From Clostridia bacterium (GTDB lineage Bacteria; Bacillota; Clostridia; Oscillospirales; CAG-272), in contig JAFTMU010000112.1 of assembly GCA_017452215.1 (NCBI GenBank), positions 1 to 5,316 on the forward strand: DNA of 5,316 nt, in the 5' to 3' direction. Below, in pieces: positions 1 through 5,316 of the stretch (the stretch's first letter is position 1; the number at the start of each line of letters is the position of its first letter). The notes beneath the pieces are model-generated. The model was not told where the DNA came from. It made no database searches and saw only the letters and a program-made list of their open reading frames with translations. The position numbers were made by a program, and so were the translations under genes.

Positions 1-107
1 GTATTTGCTTTTTCCCAGGCAATGGCAAGACCCAGCGGCGGCAGAAGAAAGACCGCCTCCAAAAGAGACACCAAGGAGAAAAAGCGACACATCATTTTGT
101 AATTCAT
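1..107 (-). CDS. trkH: Trk-type potassium transporter membrane subunit TrkH, N-terminal fragment (cut by window edge)
   Basis: Only the first 35 codons are present; the gene runs off the left edge. The visible protein starts MNYKMMCRFFSLVSLLEA and continues with a hydrophobic stretch (about residues 9-30, with a PPLG turn) that fits the first membrane segment of TrkH/TrkG/KtrB-type potassium channels, whose N-termini commonly begin MNYRxx followed by a Leu-rich helix. TrkH is the ion-conducting membrane subunit and works with cytosolic TrkA. The gene lies 15 bp after the trkA stop, on the same strand, as expected for a trkA-trkH operon. The ATG is at 107-105. The nearest Shine-Dalgarno-like sequence, AAGGGG (124-119), overlaps the trkA stop codon and lies 11 nt upstream, which suggests translational coupling. 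The family call rests on a short sequence plus strong context. Confidence 0.8.
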   Translation of the reverse strand, partial: MNYKMMCRFFSLVSLLEAVFLLPPLGLAIAWEKAN

Positions 108-122
108 AAAATCCCGTGCCCC

Positions 123-1484
123 TTACGCAAAGATATCGTTCAAATTGAGAATAACGGAATCTCCGTTAACGACAACCACGACGCTGTCGCCCTCCTCGAA
201 ATGGGAGTCACCGTTGGGAATGAACACCTCGTTCCCTCTTGAAATGCACGCCAAGCGAATATTTTGCCGCAGCTTGATCTGCTTGAGCGGAATGCCGCAA
301 TAGAAGGTATCGGGATCCACCTCGAATTCGATCGCCTCGGCGTGTCCGTCGGCGATGGTATGTATCGCCGTGGCAGCCCCGTCCTGATTGCGCATGGCAC
401 GCACGTAGCGCACAATGGCGTTACAGGAAAAGCGTCCCGGTGAGATAACGCTTCCCACGGAAAGGTTACCGATAAAATCCGATCCGTCCAGATGTCCCAG
501 CTTGGTGATGACCTGCAGAACACCCTGACTTTTTGCATACAAGGAAACAATGGTATTGAGCTCATCCATCTCGGTCAGGGAAACGAATGCATCCGCCTCT
601 GTCAGACCGACGTTTTCCAGGAAAGAGAAATTATGCACGTCTCCCTGCAGAACCTGGGCACGGGGCAAAAGTTCGGAGAGCTCACGGCATCTCTCGGCAT
701 CCGACTCGATGATCTGCACGTCCATGGAACGGGAGGACTTTAAGCGATTGGCAAGATAATAGGACATCATTCCTCCACCTGCGATCATGATCCTGCGAGC
801 CTTATGCGCAACGATACCCAGGCTTTTGAGCATGGTGGCAAGATTATCCGAGGAGGCGGCAACGAAAATGCGATCCCCCTCCTGCAAAATAAATCTACCG
901 TCGGGAATGATAGACTCGCCGTCACGCAGAACCACGCAAACAAGCACCTTGCATTTGACGATGCTATCCAAAGAGGACAGCGGCACGTTGCACAGGCGGC
1001 TGTTGGCATCCAGCTTCAATTCCGCAAGCTCTGCCTTGCCCTGCATAAAGCTCTCTCTTGTCAAAAAGCCCGGATATTTTAACAGCCGTGTGATCTCGCC
1101 TGCGGCATCCTGCTCGGGGTTGAAGGTCATGGAGATTCCAAAGGAATTGCGCATGGTATAGACCTGCTCCAGATACTCGGGGTCACGGATGCGGGCGATG
1201 GTATGCAACCGAGGGTTCATAGCGTGGGCGGTCATGCAGCAAAGAAGGTTCAATTCATCGCTGCCTGTGCAGGCGATCAGAAGCTTGCTCTTTTTTACCC
1301 CCGCACGCTGCAGAGATTCCATGGAGGCGCAGTTGCCCTGTACCGCCATGACGTCGTAGCGTTCCATGCCCATTTCCAACACCTCGGGGTTGGAATCCAA
1401 CAGGGTCAAATCGTATCCCTCGGCGGAGAGAAGTCTTGCAAGCGTCTCTCCAACCTCTCCGTATCCTGCAATTAAAATTTTCAA
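123..1484 (-). CDS. trkA: Trk potassium uptake system regulatory protein TrkA (two RCK domains)
   Basis: This is the cytosolic nucleotide-binding subunit that gates the TrkH potassium channel. The 453-residue length fits the usual two-repeat TrkA of about 450-460 residues. Each half has an RCK_N Rossmann domain followed by an RCK_C domain. The first RCK_N starts at residue 1 with the NAD(H)-binding motif GYGEVG (7-12) and an acidic residue, D30, at the end of strand 2. RCK_C-1 covers about 140-225 (DGRFILQEGDRIFV). The second RCK_N starts near 231 with GGGMMS (236-241) and E260. RCK_C-2 covers about 370-453 and contains IPNGDSHFEEGDSVVVV. I chose the TTG at 1484-1482 because it gives the family N-terminus (MKILIAGYGEVG) and has AAAGGAAG (1500-1493) 8 nt upstream. 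An in-frame TTG at 1532 would add 16 atypical residues. It follows trxB by 44 bp and precedes trkH by 15 bp. In the second Rossmann motif the third glycine is Ser, which is unusual. Confidence 0.93.
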   Translation of the reverse strand: MKILIAGYGEVGETLARLLSAEGYDLTLLDSNPEVLEMGMERYDVMAVQGNCASMESLQRAGVKKSKLLIACTGSDELNLLCCMTAHAMNPRLHTIARIRDPEYLEQVYTMRNSFGISMTFNPEQDAAGEITRLLKYPGFLTRESFMQGKAELAELKLDANSRLCNVPLSSLDSIVKCKVLVCVVLRDGESIIPDGRFILQEGDRIFVAASSDNLATMLKSLGIVAHKARRIMIAGGGMMSYYLANRLKSSRSMDVQIIESDAERCRELSELLPRAQVLQGDVHNFSFLENVGLTEADAFVSLTEMDELNTIVSLYAKSQGVLQVITKLGHLDGSDFIGNLSVGSVISPGRFSCNAIVRYVRAMRNQDGAATAIHTIADGHAEAIEFEVDPDTFYCGIPLKQIKLRQNIRLACISRGNEVFIPNGDSHFEEGDSVVVVVNGDSVILNLNDIFA

Positions 1485-1492
1485 AGCGTCTA

Positions 1493-1500
1493 CTTCCTTT
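1493..1500 (-). promoter_or_regulatory. Ribosome binding site that decides the trkA TTG start
   Basis: AAAGGAAG on the minus strand lies 8 nt upstream of the TTG at 1484. The competing in-frame TTG at 1532 overlaps the trxB stop (TTGA). Its only purine-rich sequence, AAGGA, practically abuts it, too close for normal initiation. This favours the inner start. Confidence 0.7.
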
Positions 1501-1528
1501 CTTTGAAGATGGTCAGATGCAAAAGGAA

Positions 1529-2452
1529 TCAATCCTTGTGAGCATCAAGATATTGAACTGCAAAAAGCGCTGCTACCGTACCGTCGCTGACTGCGGTGGT
1601 GAGCTGTCGAACGCTCTTTTGGCAAGCATCCCCTGCCACGAATACGCCGCTTGTTGAAGCGGCACCTGTGGGAGACGCAAGAAAATATCCGTATTCGTCA
1701 AGCGCCGCCACGGCTTGAAACGGCTGATTCTGAGGAATATATCCGATCGCCTCAAAAGCACCTGCCACGGGAAGATACTGTATGGCTCCCGTGCGGAGGT
1801 TTTTCAGAGAGAGCGCCTCCAAGCGGCTCGTTCCCTGCATCTCCTCCACCACTGTGTCGCCGATAAATTCGATATTTTCCTTGCCGTCGAGACGCTTGAC
1901 CAGCTCCTCCTCGGCACGCAGCTCCATGCGACGGTGGATCAGGTAGACCCGAGAGCAATATTCGGACAAGGTCAACGCATCCTGCACAGCGGTATTGCCG
2001 CCTCCGATCACGGCGACCTCACGGTTGCGGTAAAACCGGCCGTCGCAGGTGGCACAGAAGGAAACGCCCCGTCCGATCAGCTCCTCCTCCCCCGAAACGC
2101 CAAGCTTGCGGTGCTTGAGTCCTGTTGCCAAAATCACCGAGCGGGCGGTATAGGTCTGATCGGCAACCACCGAGAAAGCGGGGGCTGTTTTTTCGACCTC
2201 CGTCACCTTGGCTTGCACGATGATCACGCCCTGCGCCTCGATCTGCTCCTTGAGGTTTTGCGCAAAGGTAAAGCCATCGATATTGGGGAGAGCGGGATAA
2301 TTTTCGATCCGCTCGGAAACAACGATCTGTCCGCCAAGGGTCTCACCCTCAAAAAGGATCACGCTTTTCCCCGCACGGGCACCGTACAAAGCCGCCGTCA
2401 TGCCTGCGGGACCCCCGCCTACCACGGCAATATCGTAGATGGTTTGACTCAT
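1529..2452 (-). CDS. trxB: Thioredoxin-disulfide reductase (NADPH-dependent type)
   Basis: This cytosolic flavoenzyme passes electrons from NADPH through FAD and a redox cysteine pair to thioredoxin. The 307-residue length is typical of the low-molecular-weight bacterial type (about 305-320). Visible motifs in order: FAD-binding GGGPAG (12-17), the redox-active pair in CATC (C133, C136) followed by D137, the NADPH-domain motif GGGNTA (150-155), HRRMELR (173-179), whose arginines usually contact the NADPH 2'-phosphate, and the C-terminal FAD motif FVAGDA (271-276) with RQ (282-283). Keeping the HRRxxxR motif argues against the ferredoxin-dependent clostridial variants, which lack NADPH-binding residues. 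The ATG at 2452-2450 has AGAGGAA (2466-2460) 7 nt upstream. It sits 34 bp after rqcH and before trkA on the same strand, with no terminator visible on either side. No thioredoxin gene is in the window. The family is certain; the exact partner is inferred. Confidence 0.96.
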   Translation of the reverse strand: MSQTIYDIAVVGGGPAGMTAALYGARAGKSVILFEGETLGGQIVVSERIENYPALPNIDGFTFAQNLKEQIEAQGVIIVQAKVTEVEKTAPAFSVVADQTYTARSVILATGLKHRKLGVSGEEELIGRGVSFCATCDGRFYRNREVAVIGGGNTAVQDALTLSEYCSRVYLIHRRMELRAEEELVKRLDGKENIEFIGDTVVEEMQGTSRLEALSLKNLRTGAIQYLPVAGAFEAIGYIPQNQPFQAVAALDEYGYFLASPTGAASTSGVFVAGDACQKSVRQLTTAVSDGTVAALFAVQYLDAHKD

Positions 2453-2486
2453 AACACAGTTCCTCTTTTTTTGTATTTTTGATATG

Positions 2487-4253
2487 TTACTTCACTCTCA
2501 TCCCCTTGACCTTTTCGGCGTTGGGGGTGACAATACAGGACCAATTTGTGTGATAGATCACAAGTCCCGGTTTTCCGCCTGCGGGCTTTTTGACGTTGCG
2601 GACGAGGGTGTAGTCCACCTCCACGTTTTCCCCGTCAGCGCCCTTGGAAAAGTATGCGGCGATCTCTGCTGCCTCGGTAAAATTCTCTGCCGGCGGATCT
2701 TCTCCGTCGGTGAGCATGACCGTATGGGAGCCCGGCAGGTTTTTGACGTGGAACCAATAATCGTTCTTTCCTGCCAATTTATGGGTAATATACTCATTTT
2801 GGACGTTATTTTTGCCGCAAAGCACCCGATATCCCCCAGAGGTGCGGAACTCTGCCACGGTGGGAGCGGGTTGTTTTTTAGAAAGAGAATAATTCTTCAT
2901 CTTGGAAGCGTAGCCGGAACGGTACAATTCATCTCGGATCTCGGAAAGATCGGCGCCGGTTTCGGCATGGGTGAGAGAATCAAACACCGTATCGATATAC
3001 CTCAATTCCGCTTCGCCGAGGGTGATCTGCTTGGTAAGCTCTACCCTTGCAGTCTTGGTCTTGTTATATTTTTTGTAATAGACCTGGGCATTCGCCGAGG
3101 GGGAGAGGCGGTTGTTCAGCTTGATGCGGCAGGTGCCGAAGCTGCCATCCTCACGGTAATCGGAGTAATCCACCAGCTCCGCCTCGGTCATTCCCCGAGA
3201 AAGCTGATACAGATTTGCGGTGATCAAGTCTGCGTATTTTTTGTATTCCTCTCCCTTTTGACAATCTGCCAGCTCCTCCCGCTGAAGCACGAGCTTTTTG
3301 CGGATGCGGGCATCGGCATTGGTCAAAATGCGGAGAATGTCGGCGGCTCGCTGACGGATATGATTTTCCCTGTCTCTTGTGTGGAAAAAATCGTCCATCA
3401 AAAGTCCTGCACTCTCATACGGGCGCAATTCAAAATCCGAGCCGTAATGTGTCAGGTGACAGAAGGCGTATTCCACAGGCTTTCCACGGTCTAAGATCAT
3501 GGAGGGGTGGAAGGAGTTGCTCTTAATATCGTTGATGATCTCGAAAAACGCCGCCTTCATACGTTCGGGGCGAAGGTTACCCAGTAGCGTATCGGTTTGC
3601 CCCGAGGCACGGAATACCATTTCCCTTGCCACGGCGCTTGAAATGCCCAAAAAAGTGGCACAGATCCACTTATCCCCTGCCCGATCGGCGCCGCCCTGCT
3701 CCATCATAGACAGAAAGCGCTCCTCGGTGACAGTCATGGGATCAATCTTATCCTGAGGTGGGGGCAGCTCGTAGGTCATGCCCGGGAGCACTTGACGAAG
3801 CGCCGAGGTACTGAAATCCACCACGTGCAAGGCGGCGAGAATCTTTTTTTCCTCGTTGGCAAAGATCAGATTGCTATGCTTGCCCATGATCTCGGCGATA
3901 AGATACCGACGGCAATCAAAGCCCATCTCGTCCCGGGTTTCAAATTCCAAGGTCACGACACGCTCAAAGCCCTCCTGCCGCACGTCCGAAAGCTGTGCGC
4001 CCTGCAAATGCTTGCGCAGAAGCATACAAAGCATGGGAGGGGTCATGGGGTTTTCCTTTTGCTCGGCGGTAAATCCAAATCGAGGCGCACTTGAACCTGC
4101 GATGATCAGCAAGCGTTTTCCGCCCTCTGGGCTGCGCATTTGCAATACGATCTCATCCCTCTCGGGCTGAAATACCTTTTCGATCCTGGCGCCGAGAGAT
4201 TTTTTTCGGACCTCGCAAGCAGCGGCGGCGAGCATTCCCGCATCAAAAGCCAC
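2487..4253 (-). CDS. rqcH: Ribosome quality control protein RqcH (NFACT family, Rqc2 homologue; formerly annotated fibronectin-binding protein)
   Basis: In Bacillota, RqcH binds 50S subunits still carrying a stalled nascent chain and recruits tRNA-Ala to add C-terminal alanine tails that mark the chain for degradation. The 588-residue protein shows the full NFACT layout. The NFACT-N domain (about 1-170) contains PPMLCMLLRKHL (72-83), GFER (95-98), EIMGKHSN (121-128) and LPGMTYELPPPQDK (155-169). A helix-hairpin-helix-like region follows (about 180-245). A long charged coiled-coil middle (about 295-440) contains NAQVYYKKYNKTK (388-400). The NFACT-R domain (about 470-580) contains GKNNVQNEYIT (480-490), YWFHVKNLPGSH (499-510) and VKKPAGGKPG (554-563). 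The start is GTG, supported by the family N-terminus MAFDAG and by AAGGGGGG 6 nt upstream. Residue 97 is Glu where Bacillus RqcH has the tail-forming Asp97; Arg98 is kept. It is the first gene of the minus-strand operon, with its own promoter in the divergent gap. The rqcP partner is not in the window. Confidence 0.95.
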   Translation of the reverse strand: MAFDAGMLAAAACEVRKKSLGARIEKVFQPERDEIVLQMRSPEGGKRLLIIAGSSAPRFGFTAEQKENPMTPPMLCMLLRKHLQGAQLSDVRQEGFERVVTLEFETRDEMGFDCRRYLIAEIMGKHSNLIFANEEKKILAALHVVDFSTSALRQVLPGMTYELPPPQDKIDPMTVTEERFLSMMEQGGADRAGDKWICATFLGISSAVAREMVFRASGQTDTLLGNLRPERMKAAFFEIINDIKSNSFHPSMILDRGKPVEYAFCHLTHYGSDFELRPYESAGLLMDDFFHTRDRENHIRQRAADILRILTNADARIRKKLVLQREELADCQKGEEYKKYADLITANLYQLSRGMTEAELVDYSDYREDGSFGTCRIKLNNRLSPSANAQVYYKKYNKTKTARVELTKQITLGEAELRYIDTVFDSLTHAETGADLSEIRDELYRSGYASKMKNYSLSKKQPAPTVAEFRTSGGYRVLCGKNNVQNEYITHKLAGKNDYWFHVKNLPGSHTVMLTDGEDPPAENFTEAAEIAAYFSKGADGENVEVDYTLVRNVKKPAGGKPGLVIYHTNWSCIVTPNAEKVKGMRVK

Positions 4254-4259
4254 GTTCTT

Positions 4260-4267
4260 CCCCCCTT
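4260..4267 (-). promoter_or_regulatory. G-rich ribosome binding site of rqcH (supports GTG start)
   Basis: AAGGGGGG on the minus strand lies 6 nt before the GTG at 4253-4251. The run of six G is unusual, but a purine-rich site at this distance supports the GTG start that gives the conserved MAFDAG beginning of the NFACT family. Confidence 0.7.
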
Positions 4268-4287
4268 TTTAAAAACTTTCAAAAAAT

Positions 4288-4316
4288 ATTATAACATAAT
4301 ATTGCTTTTTTTACAA
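4288..4316 (-). promoter_or_regulatory. Sigma-A-type promoter for the rqcH-trxB-trkA-trkH operon
   Basis: On the minus strand there is a -35 box TTGTAA (4316-4311, 4 of 6 matches to TTGACA), a 17-bp spacer, and a perfect -10 box TATAAT (4293-4288) preceded by TG plus one base (extended -10). The expected transcription start is near 4281, giving an rqcH leader of about 27 nt. The call is from consensus matching only. Confidence 0.75.
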
Positions 4317-4330
4317 GTAAATGATATAAT
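4302..4330 (+). promoter_or_regulatory. Sigma-A-type promoter for coaW
   Basis: On the plus strand there is a weak -35 box TTGCTT (4302-4307), a 17-bp spacer, and a perfect -10 box TATAAT (4325-4330) preceded by TGA, an extended -10 that can compensate for a poor -35. The expected transcription start is near 4337, giving a leader of about 48 nt. It overlaps the opposing rqcH promoter completely. Confidence 0.75.
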
Positions 4331-4358
4331 AATTTTAACAAATCTTAAGGAAGGACCT

Positions 4359-4372
4359 CGCAGACCTCTGCG
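4359..4372 (+). promoter_or_regulatory. Small hairpin in the coaW leader next to the ribosome binding site
   Basis: CGCAG (4359-4363) pairs perfectly with CTGCG (4368-4372) around a 4-nt loop ACCT. It can be extended by one G-U pair and, after an AA bulge, by CC (4356-4357) pairing with GG (4376-4377) of the Shine-Dalgarno site. It has no U-tract, so it is not a terminator. A role in tuning translation is inference; the stem is short. Confidence 0.4.
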
Positions 4373-4377
4373 GAAGG
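4372..4377 (+). promoter_or_regulatory. Ribosome binding site of coaW
   Basis: GGAAGG lies 7 nt before the ATG at 4385 and fixes that start. A second copy of the same heptamer GGAAGGA occurs at 4349-4355, too far upstream (29 nt) to initiate at this ATG, and could act as a standby site or be chance. Confidence 0.7.
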
Positions 4378-4384
4378 AAAAGAC

Positions 4385-5233
4385 ATGAACAGAACCGTGA
4401 TTGGAATTGACGTTGGAGGAACCACCACCAAGATCGTCGGCTTTCGCAAAAAGGACAACGGAGAAAAGGAGCTGATCGCTCCTCAATTCGTAAGGGCTAC
4501 CGATCCCTTGACCTCGATCTACGGGGCGTTTGGAAAATTCACCGCCGAAAACGGCTTGGAGATCTCAGACATCGACCGTATTCTGATGACGGGTGCAGGC
4601 TCCTCCCGCATCAAAAACGGCATCTATAATCTGCCCTGCATTTCAGTCCCCGAATTCTCGGGCACCGGCATTGGCGGCTTGTATCTCTCGGGACTTGACG
4701 AAGCCATCGTGGTCAGCATGGGCACGGGAACCGCCATCAATCATGCGAAAAGGATCGGGGAAAGCTACGAGATCAAATATCTGGGCGGTACCGGTGTTGG
4801 CGGCGGCACTCTGGTAGGGCTTTCCAAGAAGATGCTGGGGGTGGACACGGTAGAGCACATTGAGCAACTTGCCATGACGGGAAACTTAGACAACGTGGAC
4901 CTGCGGATCAAGGATATCTCGCACAATCACTCCTACCATGGCATTGGCGAGGATTTGACCGCCGCAAACTTTGGCAAGCTCTCGGATATGGCGACAGGCG
5001 GTGACGTCGCTCTCGGCATTGCCAACATGGTTGCCGAAACCATTGCGATGCTCTCGATTTTTGCAGCCCGTGCATACGCTGTACAGGATATCGTCCTGAT
5101 TGGAAATCTGACCACCATCACGCCCATCCGCAGGGTCTTTGAAACCCTTGGAGACAGCTTTGGCGTGCGCTTTATCATTCCCGAAAACGCTCAGTTCGGC
5201 ACTGTCATCGGGGCGGCGCTGAACGAAGGGTAA
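4385..5233 (+). CDS. coaW: Type II pantothenate kinase (CoaW)
   Basis: It phosphorylates pantothenate with ATP, the first committed step of coenzyme A synthesis in the cytosol. The 282-residue protein belongs to the ASKHA kinase fold and resembles staphylococcal CoaW (about 267 residues). Visible motifs: the phosphate-binding loop DVGGTTTK (9-16), MTGAG (68-72), the catalytic-glutamate region VPEF with E90 (matching the VEF segment in S. aureus), MGTGTAI (112-118), the Gly-rich GGTGVGGGT (134-142), DLTAANFG (190-197), IGNL (239-242) and the C-terminal ENAQFGTVIGAAL (267-279). These distinguish it from type I (CoaA, P-loop) and type III (CoaX) enzymes. The ATG start has GGAAGG 7 nt upstream and begins directly before the kinase loop. 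It is divergent from rqcH, apparently monocistronic, and followed 13 bp later by an inverted repeat. Feedback behaviour toward CoA cannot be judged from sequence. Confidence 0.94.
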   Translation: MNRTVIGIDVGGTTTKIVGFRKKDNGEKELIAPQFVRATDPLTSIYGAFGKFTAENGLEISDIDRILMTGAGSSRIKNGIYNLPCISVPEFSGTGIGGLYLSGLDEAIVVSMGTGTAINHAKRIGESYEIKYLGGTGVGGGTLVGLSKKMLGVDTVEHIEQLAMTGNLDNVDLRIKDISHNHSYHGIGEDLTAANFGKLSDMATGGDVALGIANMVAETIAMLSIFAARAYAVQDIVLIGNLTTITPIRRVFETLGDSFGVRFIIPENAQFGTVIGAALNEG

Positions 5234-5245
5234 ACAAAAGACAGG

Positions 5246-5275
5246 TGAGGCAGAACTCAAAAGCGTTCTGCCTCA
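5246..5275. repeat. Perfect inverted repeat after coaW, possible terminator or attenuator hairpin
   Basis: TGAGGCAGAAC (5246-5256) and GTTCTGCCTCA (5265-5275) form an 11-bp perfect stem with an 8-nt loop. It begins 12 bases after the coaW stop, a usual place for a terminator. On the plus strand it is followed by AAGCTTGTG rather than a U-tract, so it is not a canonical intrinsic terminator for coaW. On the minus strand a T-rich stretch (TCTTTTGTTT) follows about 5 nt after the stem, so it could better stop transcription coming from the right. mRNA 3'-end protection is another option. Confidence 0.6.
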
Positions 5276-5295
5276 AGCTTGTGTGAAGGGTATTA

Positions 5296-5316
5296 TTGAA
5301 ACGAGTGTTCGTCGAA
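5296..5316 (+). CDS. Possible start of a further gene, perhaps phosphoribosylformylglycinamidine synthase (PurL); only 7 codons visible
   Basis: A TTG at 5296 with GAAGGG (5285-5290) 5 nt upstream opens a frame reading MKRVFVE up to the window edge. An in-frame TGA at 5284-5286 excludes a longer upstream extension. Clostridial single-chain PurL proteins commonly begin with (V)RR(I/V)(F/Y)VEKK, so the peptide is suggestive of PurL, but seven residues cannot prove a family or even that this is a gene. No clear promoter is visible between coaW and this frame. Confidence 0.3.

Noticed and set aside
1529..2452. Ferredoxin-dependent thioredoxin reductase instead of the NADPH type
   Set aside because: The NADPH-binding features GGGNTA and HRRxxxR are present, which the ferredoxin-dependent clostridial enzymes lack.
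1715..2482. Open frame of 255 codons on the plus strand opposite trxB
   Set aside because: It is antisense to trxB, whose FAD, CATC and NADPH motifs are all intact; the plus-strand translation matches nothing I recognise.
2453..2486. T-rich stretch between rqcH and trxB as a terminator
   Set aside because: On the transcribed minus strand it reads as an A-rich stretch leading into the trxB ribosome site, and no stem precedes it.
2484..3494. Open frame of 336 codons on the plus strand opposite rqcH
   Set aside because: It lies wholly antisense to the well-supported rqcH gene, shows no recognisable domain, and its composition is explained by the codon bias of the opposite strand.
4310..4315. 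TTTACA as the -35 box of the coaW promoter
   Set aside because: It resembles the consensus better than TTGCTT but lies only 9 bp from the -10 box, too close for a sigma-A promoter.
4289..4486. Minus-strand open frame of 65 codons covering the promoter gap and the start of coaW
   Set aside because: It overlaps both promoters and the coaW kinase loop and has no family resemblance, so it is a chance frame.

Overview
The window looks like a chromosomal segment from a low-to-mid GC Gram-positive bacterium, most likely a member of the Clostridia (Bacillota). The basis is a full-length bacterial RqcH (NFACT) protein, a type II (Staphylococcus-like) pantothenate kinase, purine-rich Shine-Dalgarno sites, frequent TTG/GTG starts and a sigma-A-type promoter pair with extended -10 boxes. 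Finer taxonomy cannot be supported from the sequence alone.

Layout. On the minus strand, reading from right to left, a tightly spaced gene series runs from about 4253 to the left edge: rqcH (ribosome-associated quality control), trxB (thioredoxin reductase), trkA (cytosolic regulatory subunit of a Trk-type potassium transporter) and the first 35 codons of trkH (the transporter's membrane subunit), cut by the window edge. The gaps are 34, 44 and 15 bp and I see no terminator hairpin in them, so they probably form one operon. An AT-rich gap (4254-4384) holds two divergent promoters that are exactly symmetric about position 4309. The plus-strand promoter drives coaW (type II pantothenate kinase, first step of coenzyme A synthesis). 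Its short leader carries a small hairpin and a duplicated Shine-Dalgarno-like motif. After coaW comes a perfect 11-bp inverted repeat without a U-tract on the plus strand. The last 21 bases may be the first seven codons of another plus-strand gene, possibly purL.

How the genes fit together. The minus-strand set mixes protein quality control, thiol redox balance and potassium uptake. Only TrkA and TrkH form a known complex; the rest is housekeeping co-transcription with no proven functional link. CoaW is metabolically separate but shares the divergent promoter region, so its transcription may compete with that of rqcH.

I found no mobile element, CRISPR array, RNA gene or clearly novel system. 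The points most worth a second look are the symmetric divergent promoter, the coaW leader, the Glu in place of the expected Asp97 in RqcH, the degenerate second glycine motif in TrkA, and the choice of TTG start for trkA.
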